A stretch of DNA of 64,000 nucleotides from Hydractinia symbiolongicarpus (taxonomy: Eukaryota > Cnidaria > Hydrozoa > Anthoathecata > Hydractiniidae): NCBI RefSeq assembly GCF_029227915.1, contig NC_079877.1, positions 24,947,851 to 25,011,850 of the forward strand, written 5' to 3'. The position numbers and the translations under genes are program-made. Positions 1 through 10,395 of the stretch are shown in pieces. The notes under the pieces were generated by a model. It was not told the DNA's origin and did no database searches. It saw only the letters and a program-made list of their open reading frames with translations. Within the stretch, counting starts at the first letter, position 1; every line of letters starts with the position of its first letter.

Positions 1-974
1 TAGCGAGCTAGCGATTTTTCATTGTTAACTTCTTTAAAATAAATCTTAAAAAAAAAATTTTAAGGAGAGAATTTTTTTAGGTTCCTATCATAACAATGTT
101 TGTTTAAAGTTTTCTTTTAATGATAGCTAATCAGAAGTACGTCTTCTTCAATATCTTAGGCTTAGTTAACTGAAAAAGCAAAAGAAATAACGACGCGCTA
201 AAAATATGGAAAAAATAGTACCTTATGTTGTTGGTCAAATATGACAAAAAAGTATAAGATTATATTTGGATAGCTATATTAATCCAATCTTTTTTCTGCA
301 TCTATAGCCGGTAAGGGATAAGAAAAACATTTAACAAAACAAGGTCTTTTTCTCACTAGCGATTTCCCTCATCATGGTCTTGGTAATATTTCAAAAAAGT
401 ATTTTCCCTGCGTCCCGGGTCCCACCCTCCAGCCTTCCTTGATTTCGCGCAGAAATCAAAAGGTAGAAATCCAAATTGACCGTGCTTTAAGCGCTTTAGT
501 TAGAACGCCATATAACTCTTTCCGCAAAATTACAACGCGTTTCTAGTTGAAAAATGTGTGCTACTTAAATTTCTCTATTTGCTGCTTCTCGCTATGGATT
601 TTATCAAGTTTGATCAATGAGGTTCCTCCTTGGTTTTGATCAATGTGATTGTAACAGTGATGGCATTTCACCACTTTATTTTTTCAGAACAAGATGTAGT
701 TAGTCACAATTACAAATCCCCTGTGAAGTTCATAGTATATCCAAAAACATAGAAATGAAATTCTAAACGCCGCTAATAACACTGTAGTGTTTTTGCTGTA
801 TTGATATAGGGGGTTTTAGATTATCAATTGGGCCACGTTTAATTGAATAGAACCATTTTTTGGATAGCCAGCAATTTGGGATTTGGCATCAGTCGGTTCC
901 AACTCACTTATTACACTGCACTTAACTCTGTTTACTCTATACCCTCGACGGAGTCATGCCAGACATAATACAAG
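1..974. other. AT-rich intergenic DNA, nothing recognised
   Basis: No open frame of convincing composition, no inverted repeat and no RNA gene seen. It lies upstream of gene A and could hold part of its 5' region, but no exon was found here. Confidence 0.5.
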
Positions 975-1285
975 TGTGAATCGATCCTTTCTGCTTAACG
1001 TTCAGCATGAGAATAGGATTGACATCTTTGACCGTCGTCTGGTTGAGCGAATGATGTGCTCGTACGACTTTTGTAGCTCAAATGAGAGCTTTAAATGCAC
1101 TAGGAAACCCATTCGTAGGTTCGAGACATAGATTATAAAAATGAGAATTGATCCTTTCTGCTTAACGTTCAGCATGAGAATAGGATTGATATTAGGCGGT
1201 TGTATAGTTGAGCGGCAGTTGTGCTTGCACGCCTTTCCTAGCTTAAATGGACGCTTTAAATGCACTAGTAACCCCTTCGCAGGAC
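975..1285. repeat. Two-unit direct repeat, about 145 bp per unit
   Basis: Unit 1 runs from about 975 to 1122 and unit 2 from about 1143 to 1285. Both contain TTTCTGCTTAACGTTCAGCA followed by a conserved TGAGAATAGGATTGA, and both end in a shared GCTTTAAATGCACTAG. The middle part has diverged. Short reading frames cross it on both strands, but they look like by-products of the duplication. No family was recognised. Confidence 0.7.
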
Positions 1286-1304
1286 CCTCATTGATAACAG
1301 TTCT

Positions 1305-1329
1305 ATGAGAATTGCAGAGGCTATCCTGG
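1305..1329 (+). CDS. Possible first coding exon of channel gene A (weak)
   Basis: An ATG opens eight codons and one base that end at a GTAAAA donor-like site (1330). This gives the phase 1 junction that the acceptor of gene A at 1753/1754 requires. First exons of the other cluster genes are longer (49-118 coding bases) and have better donors. The true first exon may therefore lie elsewhere or outside the window. Confidence 0.2.
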
Positions 1330-1753
1330 GTAAAAAATTAATGGTAATAATATAGTAAGAAAATATAAGCCCTTGCCCGGTCAAAGCAGTACTGTTCTGA
1401 TAAAGTTCACAGCGATTTTTGCGTGTTTTTTTACGTTTACTTTAAATTATAAAATATTTCGTTTTATTTTTGCATACGATAAAAAAACACGCGATACTAA
1501 GAATGGCAACAAAACTATGTGGCAAATCTTGATTTGATCTAAAACGAAGTATTTTATGATTTAATGTAAACAAAAAGAATATAAATGTCCTGCGGGGACG
1601 TTCTGCACAAAAGCAAACTTCGTTTTTAGGGTGAATAACCAATACCTGCCGCAACGCAGAACATCTTTTATAGTGTCAATTTAGCTCCCTAATAAAGTTC
1701 ACATAAAATAAACTTTGCGCATAGAGATTGAAGAGTATTTTTTTTTACCTTAG

Positions 1754-3063
1754 GGGCATCAACTGCAAATTTAGTATACAGTTCAGAGGACGACGAAGAA
1801 GAAATTAATTTATGGCACGAACACCAATTGGAAAGGAAAGAATATGTTACACAAAAAATAAACGAATACATAGATACTTTCACAGTTCATGGTTTAACAA
1901 AAATGTTCACAGGATCAAAAATTGAAAAGGTCTTTTGGTGTATAATGTTATCATTTGGCATTGGTGCATCTGCGCATATTATTTACGGCTTGGTTGTCAA
2001 ATATTTAAAACATGACGTTTACACAGATATTAGAGAAGTAATCACCTACAAAAATGTCTTTCCAAGCTTAACCTTCTGTGAGAATACGCTCATAATGCAG
2101 GCGTATTTTTCTTACTGCGGTGTACCACAAGGGGTTCCACGGAATGATTTAAACGCAGTGTGCAGACGGAATTTCCGTGTTCCTCGTCGCAAACCTAAGT
2201 TAGAAACAAATAAATTATGGAGTAATCAGCTATTCTCGGTGTCACAATGCAAAACATGGGAAGGCAAATCATGTCTAAACAACAACCACCTAAAATCTCT
2301 AACTCATTTTAGGGACGCTTGTTTTGTTTGGAACTATAAAGGCCAGCTTTATGATCAATACAGTCATGTGGATTTGGAATTTCAATTTTTTAAACCGAAA
2401 CATTTGAAAGCAATTCCTATTATCATTGCTTTGCCGCACCATCATGATTTCCATGAAATTGACATCACCAATAAAATCGATCTCGTGCCAAAAAAGTTCT
2501 ACCAAATAAGGCTTGAGAAAACAATAGTGAAACGACTACCATCTCCTTTTCCATCAAACTGCACCAATGAAAAAACGGGAGATATATTTCCCGGCATATA
2601 TAATCGACGGTCATGCATTGAATCACAAAATTTTATCGAAATGTTCAAAAAATGTGGCGATATTTTTGATTATATCAGGAATTTTATCCCGAACGACGTT
2701 ATAGTGAAGTATGGAAGGAACCAACCTATTCGTGAAGTTTTAAAATGTTTGACAGGCTATGGTCTTAGTGAAGCAAAGAAATCACTTAAATGCACTTTCC
2801 CATGCTACGAGTTGAGTCTAAAAACGTATTCATCGTATCGTGAGAAATACAACCATCGAGATGTTAACGATACCTTTCATGTTAATATTGTGCATGAGAA
2901 AGTAGATTCTTACAAAATAATGGAAGAAAAAGAATTGTATCCGTGGGATCAGATGGCAGCTGGAATGGGTGGACTGGTCAGCCTCATCATTGGCACATCT
3001 GTGATGTCAATTGTGGAGATTTTGGCCTACATTGCACTCTCAGTATACAAGTGGACAATATAA
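1754..3063 (+). CDS. DEG/ENaC (HyNaC-like) ion-channel subunit, gene A, main exon
   Basis: Plasma-membrane cation-channel subunit of the degenerin/ENaC superfamily. In cnidarians this family forms trimeric channels opened by neuropeptides; gating by peptide is inferred here. The exon opens after an ACCTTAG acceptor in phase 1, so the frame is open well before any methionine: an acidic stretch, then the LWHEH pair region, then the TVHGLT gating motif before TM1. A large ectodomain follows with 12 cysteines, the family block KRLPSPFPSNC and RRSCIES. TM2 is preceded by YPWDQM and carries a GTS selectivity filter. The C-terminal tail is only a few residues. It is the only plus-strand member and the most divergent at the pore: the positions just before TM2 read AAGMGG where the other four read CEIGG. 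A polyadenylation signal AATAAA lies 66 bases after the stop. The first coding exon is not certain. Confidence 0.93.
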
Positions 3064-3129
3064 AGAATCCATTAAATGCCGGAAAATGGACAAGAATGGA
3101 AATTTACATTTTAGCCTTTCAGTTAACGA

Positions 3130-3135
3130 AATAAA
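3130..3135 (+). promoter_or_regulatory. Candidate polyadenylation signal AATAAA of gene A
   Basis: The hexamer AATAAA stands 66 bases after the gene A stop codon on the same strand, at a usual distance for a short 3' UTR. In AT-rich DNA the hexamer is common, so this is position-based support only. Confidence 0.4.
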
Positions 3136-5577
3136 TCCAAATTATTAGAACTAACCGTTATTTTTGCATTTCACCTTTCAACAATGGAAAATTCAATCAA
3201 AGTTATGTAATTTTTTTACGCATAATTTTACGCATATTATAACGATAAGTGTAACCTTTAAAAGTACCATCCCTAAAATCCCTGAAATCTCTAAAATATG
3301 ATATCATTTCAACTAGGATTTACGAATTTGAGACGGAGGTGATGTTAGAAATGTCTTTTGATGAAAACTTGAAAAATAATAAGAAATCTTTATATCAAAT
3401 AGCCATACTTTAAAAATTAGATATTTTTTCTGGTGTCTAAATGCACACCGGCTCTTCTAGATCATCGACAGATATGTTTATATCTGTCAATGATATAGAT
3501 ATGTCTGTATTAGGACATTATGTAAAATAGAAATTACCCCCGCAACTAGCATGATTTACTGTTAACTTCCAAAGTACTTTTAGATTTTCTAATAGAGGCT
3601 ATACGATAGCCAAGAGACCTAGCATATGTTTTTGCAACCGGGAAATTTGAATAATTAAGGTACACTAGGTCGCAAACAAATTTTCTGAGGCCAGACTGAG
3701 TGTGCTTTTTTATTGCTCACTTCTATTGTTATCTACACACTTGTTTATTACTGAAAGCCTGCTTTGCGCGCGAATGACCTCACCCACTCGAACAAGTATA
3801 ATTAATTCTCACACGGTTTAATAGGGTATGATGTGGCTAACTGGCTTCGTACTCATAAGGTGATCTTAATTTGAGGTTTGCTCTGAGAAATTATTTTGTA
3901 GTAACTGGTGGATTTGAATAAGGGATTTGCTCTGAGAAATTCGTTTGTGTTGAAGCTTTTGTATTAAAAAAACTATGACCACAACAATACAATTATTCGA
4001 TATAGAGTGTTTATGGGAAATAGCTGAAATTTTAAGTTTAAACAAGTAGTTACTTTCGTATCATTTAAAAATTTATTTCCATAAACTTATTTCCATATCA
4101 TATCGAAATATGCATACTAAAATACCAAATAACATGAAGAATAGATTAGTTATAAGCAAGTTTTTATTTTACAGCGAAGTAGTGCAGATACTTCTGGTTT
4201 ACTTGCAAAAAATTTGCAAAATTAATTTCTCATACAGATTGTTATTAACATTTGGAGATAATATTGGATAATAGAATGTTTCTGCCAAACATTTGGGCCG
4301 TTCTAATGGTTTATTTATTATTTCTGGTGTTAAATGAGCTAGGTATTAGCTAGCTTTGAATATGGTGATAAAAGTAGATAGCTGGCAGGTTGACTTGTTC
4401 TACAAAATTGGTGATGTTGCTGGCATATATCCTGCGTCTCCAGTCATTGAGTGTACCTTCTTTTTTAAGCAGCATCTGTAAAAATAAATTTAGACACCTT
4501 GTAGATGCCTTAACCTGTGCCTGCCCCTCAACCTTATGCCTTTTTTTCTAATTAAGGGTAGTTTTGGAAGTATTTGTAACTCGCATTTTACACATTGTGA
4601 TTTCAGAATTAGGATATTCATTTGACTTGGTGGGGCTAGTTAGGTTTTCTTGCAATGCTCTTGCTTATTTTTGTCGCATATTAAGCCTCTATCGTAGATT
4701 TTATTTAGTAAAAATTAATTAAAATTCCAAAATATAAGGTTGACAAAAGGCATGATACCCTAATTCATAAATTTTGTATTCAGAGAGTTACCATCTTGGT
4801 ATATTTTCAAGCAAATAAAATTTTGCAATGATTTTGCTTGGCTAAAACAATTTTTTGCTTATAAGGATCATTTCACAAAGCAATTTAAAAATTGTTTCTT
4901 GAAAAAAACACTAAGTGGTTACTGGAACGGTTCTGACAGTATTAAGGTTAACTATCGCAATGCTTGGTAAAAATATACGATTAATGACAGTCGGCAAGAG
5001 GTAAGAAAGAGAGAGAGAGAGAAAGAGAGAGTAATGACATAGGGAGTGTGATATTTACATAATTACAACAGCCAATAGTAAAAATAATAGTAATAATCTT
5101 AAATATCAACACACGCAACAAATATTGAAAATGTTTTTGTTGATTACTCATAATCTAAGCTATAGTTACAACCCTGGCAAAAGTACTTGTGAGAATGTGA
5201 TAAGAAAAACCAGCCTTTTCATTCTTCTTGCTGTTAAAATCTCTTTACTGTTTCCTTTCCTGTTCCACACAGTCAATGTTACTTATCTTTAGTATTCCCT
5301 GTTTCTGGAGTAATGCTGTTAGCATCAGTCAAGCATCATATTCAATATTTAACATATTGATTTTGGGAAAGGAGAGATCAAAATGAAATTCACAGTAGGT
5401 TTTTCCAGGGTTGTATCCTAGCTGGCTACTTGCTGTTTTCCTGGTATTTGTGCTGGCTGTCTACCAACTGTCTACCGTTTTTGCAGATACCGCTGGCCTA
5501 AAAAGCCGATTCGTAAAAGATAAACTGAAAAACAACAATTCAAATTTCATGTTTTTTCAGGCTTTTTTTCGACAATA
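3136..5577. other. AT-rich intergenic stretch with one GA microsatellite
   Basis: No gene recognised. A (GA)n tract with one interruption lies at 5006-5031. A hydrophobic frame around 5411-5490 resembles a signal peptide but starts at TTG and continues into low-complexity sequence, so it is not called as a gene. Confidence 0.5.
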
Positions 5578-5730
5578 TCAGTCTAATAAATCAATAACAT
5601 CGGCGGGTTTAGATTTTTTCTGCGCAACCGCTTTGAACATATCACGAATATCATGATTTGGTCGATTCTTGTTATTCTTTGGAGCTTGCTGCTTCTTTGC
5701 TTTATTTGTTTGTACAAGTTCCAGAAGCAC
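5578..5730 (-). pseudogene. Coding remnant of unknown, possibly transposon, origin
   Basis: Fifty codons plus stop on the minus strand with protein-like composition: a lysine/asparagine-rich part, then NHDIRDMFKAVAQ, ending in ADVIDLLD before TGA. A stop codon lies directly upstream, so the fragment is truncated. It sits about 330 bases from an oppositely oriented coding fragment (6064-6294). I could not name the family. The tail of a transposon protein is a guess from context. Confidence 0.3.
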
Positions 5731-6063
5731 TTAACTGATGAAAGATCCAAGTATCTTCTCTTCCTTTAGGTTCTGTATAACGATCCTTAACCAGAAGGTA
5801 GCGTTCTGCAAGCTGTGCATTTTTAAAGTGTAGAGGACATTTTAAAATATACAATACAAAGAAATTTAATGCCATCTTGAACCAATGGTGATCGTCGGTA
5901 ATGGCGTTAAGACAGTTTAAAATCCGTGGATTGGTATTCCAAACAAGTCTCAGATCAACTCAGCGCGGGCAAAACGTTGGAGAGCGTGCAAGTTCCTCTG
6001 AAGCTTTTTATCATAAAACCCATACATGCTGGATGGCTTGTCGAATTTTATAACTTTATATAA

Positions 6064-6294
6064 TCGGATGAAGGGAAGAAATATATCGAGAGTGGATGGA
6101 GAGCGTCAGGCATCGCAGATGCCATTAGGATGGGTAAAGCGAATCTTCCATCTATAGATCCATTCAATGATCTTGACCCTTTGCTGCCTTCGACCGAGGA
6201 ATCGGGAGAAAGTTTTACATTGATTGCAATATCAGCCGAGCAAAATGGAGAAAGCAAAAGTGAAAACGACTCAAATGATGAGGATTCCGAATAG
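6064..6294 (+). pseudogene. C-terminal coding remnant, transposase-like (unidentified)
   Basis: Seventy-six codons plus stop. The frame reads ESGWRASGIADAIRMG, then a DPFNDLDPLLP segment, then a very acidic serine-rich tail. A stop codon lies just before it and there is no start methionine at the head. The glycine-tryptophan motif and acidic tail recall C-termini of pogo/Tigger-type transposases, but this is an impression. A similar short phrase (GWRAAGI) occurs at about 21413-21433. Confidence 0.3.
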
Positions 6295-7377
6295 GAGTAT
6301 GATGAGCGCAGCGCTTTCGATGTATTTTCTAATTAAATTATTTTCTGATTTGAAAGACAAACTTATGTATGATGTAAACAATTCTCTTTTTTATTTGTCA
6401 AATTCAAATATTTAGAGACAAAACTGCACAAAAAACAAAAATCGCGAAAGTTATCTTACACGAAATAGATTTAATCACTCATTCGCAAAAATAAGTCCCA
6501 AAAATTTTGCTTTTTTTTCCTCGCGTTTCCTCGCGAAACTTTCTTCCCGCAAAACTTTCTCCCCGTTAAGTAGTTAACTAACATAAACTAGGAGAATACA
6601 TCTTAAAACCAGCAATATTTTTTATTTATTTGTCAAAACTACCACTACCAATACCCTCTTTATAACTCTGTTAACTTAGATTTTGTGAAACTGCCAGTTA
6701 AAAGCTGTAAAATTTAACATTTTGTTGATATATTCTTCAAACTTGCATGTAATCAACTCGCATCCCGTTATTTGCTCAAAACTAATCTCACTTTTATGTT
6801 ATATTGCAATTATGCATGCATATTTCGCAGAACTAAATAGATATGGGAATAAATCTATTGAAAACAAAGAGGCGAACTGGGCTGCGCTGCCAGTTTTGAT
6901 TTTGACTTACTGACTATCAATCATTTTTACATGTGACAGCTATCTTGACAATAAAAAGGTCCTGAAAAAAGACTAAGAATGTTTTGACATTTGTAGAATA
7001 ATAAAAGCTTAATGTTTTTTTTACATAAAAAACGGTAAATTTTCAGAAGGACAACACGCTACACCAAAAATAAACTAGTTTTGCTTAAATCTTTGGAAGT
7101 GCTGAATTATTTATATAATTGACTATTTTCACAAATTTCCCCAACAGGAGGCTTAACTCCGAAACAATAGAATATCTTTCTTTAAAGTGTGGTGACGGAT
7201 TAATACACACTGAAATAGTACATCAATGTTACTTTCCATCCTCGCATTTTAAATAACGTTGCCTAATAACATACCACTCGAAAGGTGAAGGTATAAGAAA
7301 CTGTACTCATTTTATGACAACAATGAGACAATCTGTGATTTTGTACTTTTTATGGTATTTTTTAAAAATAAATAAGA
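6295..7377. other. AT-rich intergenic DNA, nothing recognised
   Basis: Short chance frames only. It contains a pyrimidine-rich stretch near 6500-6560 with repeated CTCGCG and CCCGCAAAACTTTC phrases, of no known meaning. Confidence 0.45.
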
Positions 7378-7496
7378 CTAGTTGTTACCCGTGGAAAATT
7401 CCACGAGGTTGCTGTCTTTAAATTACATGCTATTTCGTGTGCCCGTTACACGACACTTTTCTTGTGGAAAGACTGACAAAATACGGCTTATAGAGA
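7378..7496 (-). mobile_element. Short Helitron-like non-autonomous element, family 1, copy 1 (shortened)
   Basis: Read on the minus strand, it ends in a hairpin (CCACG paired arms around an A/T loop) followed by about nine bases and CTAG, next to a T. It starts with TCTCTATAAGCCGTAT. The interior is shortened compared with the 174-bp copies. It directly abuts copy 2 head to tail. Confidence 0.6.
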
Positions 7497-7670
7497 CTAG
7501 TCGTTAGCCCGTGGAAAAATCCATGGGTTCGCCCGTCCTCTAAATTTTCCCATCACAACAAAGTGGACAAAAATATATCGCATTTGATATTCGTGTTTCC
7601 GTAGCGCGTCTTTCTAACTCAGCGGGGGGTCCGCGCAGAGATAGATCGACAACAGCTATTATTAGAGAGA
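7497..7670 (-). mobile_element. Short Helitron-like non-autonomous element, family 1, full copy
   Basis: A 174-bp unit. On the minus strand it begins TCTCTAATAATAGC, passes a conserved GCGCGGACCCC region and an ATCAAATGCGATATATTTTT block, and ends in the CCCGTGGA-type hairpin plus CTAG. No target-site duplication is seen; the unit is joined directly to neighbouring copies. The 5' TC, 3' hairpin and CTAG-T junction are the structural hallmarks of Helitron-type elements. No coding capacity. Confidence 0.65.
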
Positions 7671-7772
7671 CTAGTCGGTGGCCCGTGGATAAATCCACGC
7701 GTTCGCCCGTTCTTTATTTACCGCATTTTGTGTGTCTCGCTACTGCGGTTAGCATTACGCGACAGACAGATA
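7671..7772 (-). mobile_element. Short Helitron-like element, family 1, 5'-truncated copy
   Basis: Third head-to-tail unit of the array. It keeps the CTAG end, the hairpin and part of the interior, but the 5' part fades out around GCGACAGACAGATAG. Confidence 0.55.
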
Positions 7773-7814
7773 GATGCCCAAATGCCCAAAAAGATATTTT
7801 CCTCAATTTTCAGG

Positions 7815-8012
7815 TGGTATGAGTTTCAGGTGATAAGGATAATCCTAACAAAAGTTAACATGTTCTTTTATTTATAAGAATTTCATAGACATTTATGAGA
7901 TAGTTTCAAGGAATGGTCAATATCTAAGGTCCTAAGAGGTATGGGACCTAATACTTTCAGCAAGTGTCTAATAGATAGATATGAAAACTCAGTAATTCCC
8001 CCCTACTTCGCC
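7815..8012 (+). repeat. Dispersed repeat shared with 20280-20500
   Basis: Both places contain AGGATAATCCT(A/G)ACA, then a TTTCATAGA block, AGGTATGGGACCTAA and TCTAATAGATA in the same order and similar spacing, followed by a run of C or G. Identity is partial. The family was not recognised. Confidence 0.6.
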
Positions 8013-8647
8013 TACCCCTGGACTAAGCAGGGTTAAAATCATTGTTGTTCCTTCAACTGGTTTATATGCAATAATTCAGTATGTTTCTGTGCAGGTCTGC
8101 GCAGACCAAAAAAAAATCTGGCTAAGTTCCTAGCTAAATTAAAAAAATTTGTTTTTTTAACAGAAAACTTGTTCTAAAAGCAAGGCAATGCAAAATTTAC
8201 ACTGAAAAAAGATATGCAGCGCGGCTCCTTTCGACCATGTACATGGAAGCCGCAAAATGACGTATGGTTTAATTTTTATTTTGAAATCATTGTTAAACCG
8301 AAGTATTTTATAATTAAATGTGAACAAAAAACGCAAATGTCATCGTAGCAACGTGCAGCAGGCAAAGAACTACGTCTCCCGTGTTAATTTAAGTAGGGGC
8401 TACGAAATGGCTGTTAGTTTGACTTACACGAAAATTGGGCTAATAGTGGTGGAAAAAGTTTATGATCACTGAGGACAAAAACAACAACTTAAATCATCTT
8501 AAATATCATATAAGACATCCAAATATAACTAAAAATGACAGAAAAGTTTCCTACATATATTGAATATCCATAATTTGATTTGATTTTAGTACTTACCTTA
8601 CTTTTAACTCAAACTTTCTAATCAAAAAAACTTCAAAATCCTTTGAA

Positions 8648-8665
8648 CTAGCTAGCTAGCTAGCT
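8648..8665. repeat. (CTAG)n microsatellite
   Basis: Four and a half uninterrupted CTAG units, self-complementary. Confidence 0.8.
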
Positions 8666-9089
8666 ATATCTTTCAAAATTTTGCATAGAAACTTATAAGC
8701 TTATTGTACATCAAGTCTAAGCAACAACACTGACTTTTAAATTTTTTTAGAAGTATTAACCACCTTCTTAAAGCTAGTAATATAGAATTATTTAACGAAT
8801 ATAACTTCCCGTGTTGTCTCTGTTTCCTCGTCAAAACCAACTTTCGATTTACTGATATTTAATATATTTTACAGACCGCTTATTTAAGCACCAAAAAGAA
8901 TACTGAAGATTTTTTTTTACATAATAAAAAGTAGCAAATTTATCATAAAAAATTAATTAATTATAAACAGGTTGTCTTCACATCTATATATGGTAATAAA
9001 GTGTAAATTTCCGAAAAATTTCAAGACAGCTACTAACACTAAAGTTCTTAAATATCGATTTTTCAAAAAAAATTATTTCTTGAAGATTT

Positions 9090-9202
9090 GAATTCTGACA
9101 AACTCGTCCCCAGCGCCTTTTGTCTCTTTTTTTTACTGAACGTCTCGCCGTTCAGTAAAAAAAAGAGACAAAAGGCGCTGGGGGACGAGTTTGGAATTCT
9201 GA
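9090..9202. mobile_element. 95-bp foldback element with 9-bp target duplication
   Basis: Element 9099-9193 is almost one perfect palindrome. A 44-base left arm (starting CAAACTCGTCCCC) and a 45-base right arm are separated by the six-base loop TCTCGC; the only difference is one extra G in the right arm. It is flanked on both sides by the identical 9-mer GAATTCTGA (9090-9098 and 9194-9202), the expected mark of a recent transposition. A 9-bp duplication fits Mutator-like elements best. No coding capacity; a passenger of an element elsewhere in the genome. Confidence 0.8.
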
Positions 9203-10395
9203 TCGATTTCTATTTTCTTCATAGGGAAATCTTTTGTCTTCACAACACCTGTAAATGTTCTTAATAATATCTTACATTCTTATATTACTTTTTCATTGAC
9301 TAGTACTGTAAATAGTTTTAAAAATGAATAAAAAAATAGGATTTGCAAAAAGACATATTTTCTTCGACTATTGTCTCATTATGGCGTCATTACTTCCTGT
9401 GATAATATGTCAACCCAAATATTTTGTCACTAATTAAGTCACAACATATTGATACTTCTTTGAGGCGAGTTTCGTCACTTAAAACCAAAAAGAAGAAAGT
9501 TACAGCCCGCCGGCACTCTATGCCCCTCCCCATATTCACAAGGGTCAAAAAAGCCCCTACAAAATAGGGAATTACTTGTATAAAATAATTTACGGGTGTC
9601 AAATATTTTTAAAGGTACTTTTCCATAATTTTCTTTTATATTTTGGTGTCCCATACAAGTCCAAGATGATTTAAGTTGTTTTTTGTCGTCATTGTTCATA
9701 AGTGTTTTCCCTGCCATTGGTGTAAGTCACTAACGTCAAAAACCACAGCTTGTTTTGTAGCTCCTTGAAACAAGAGAAAGAAATTAAAGATCAAAATAGT
9801 AGTTTAATAACAAGAATCTATTTTAAAATACCAACATATTACGTGCTTAGCTTGTTGTTTAATTTTTCCGGTTTCTATGTTTATTAAATTTGGCGCCATC
9901 TCATCCATCAATAGAATCTGGTAGTATTTTATGAAAAAGGGTCTTAAAATATGACAAATAATATTATTGTTGGTCATGACAGATCTTTTAATTTCCAAGA
10001 AGTGTAAACGAAGGTTATAAAATGCTGTTACGACTATAGTATTTAAAATATTTTTTGATATTTTACTGCAAAAATGTAAAGAAAATTATTTAGTTGTTCT
10101 TATAGTAGTTATCTTAGTCGATTGTATGATTTACAAATCCATATTGTTTTTATCTCGCTCATAAATTATTTTATGGATACCACTAATTAGTTTAATTTAG
10201 GGCGTGTTCGTTCAGTGGATTGTGGGAGCTTGTGAAAGCTTGTGGGAAAAACATCAACCTTCAGATAACTTGTTTTTTTAATTCCCATTATTTACAAAAA
10301 GATTAAACGTAAAATCTTTAGAATATGAAGTGTGTTATTTGCTGAGAAGTTTAAACTTCAACGTCGGCACTCACAACATAAAAACCGCATGTTAT
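9203..10395. other. 3' flank of gene B, nothing else recognised
   Basis: AT-rich. It includes an isolated GGGCGTGTTCG phrase at about 10201, a sequence often found at ends of hAT-type elements, but no matching second end was found. Confidence 0.4.

Noticed and set aside
5411-5656. Frame with a hydrophobic, signal-peptide-like start
   Set aside because: It begins at TTG, overlaps the better minus-strand fragment 5578-5730, and its later part is low-complexity.
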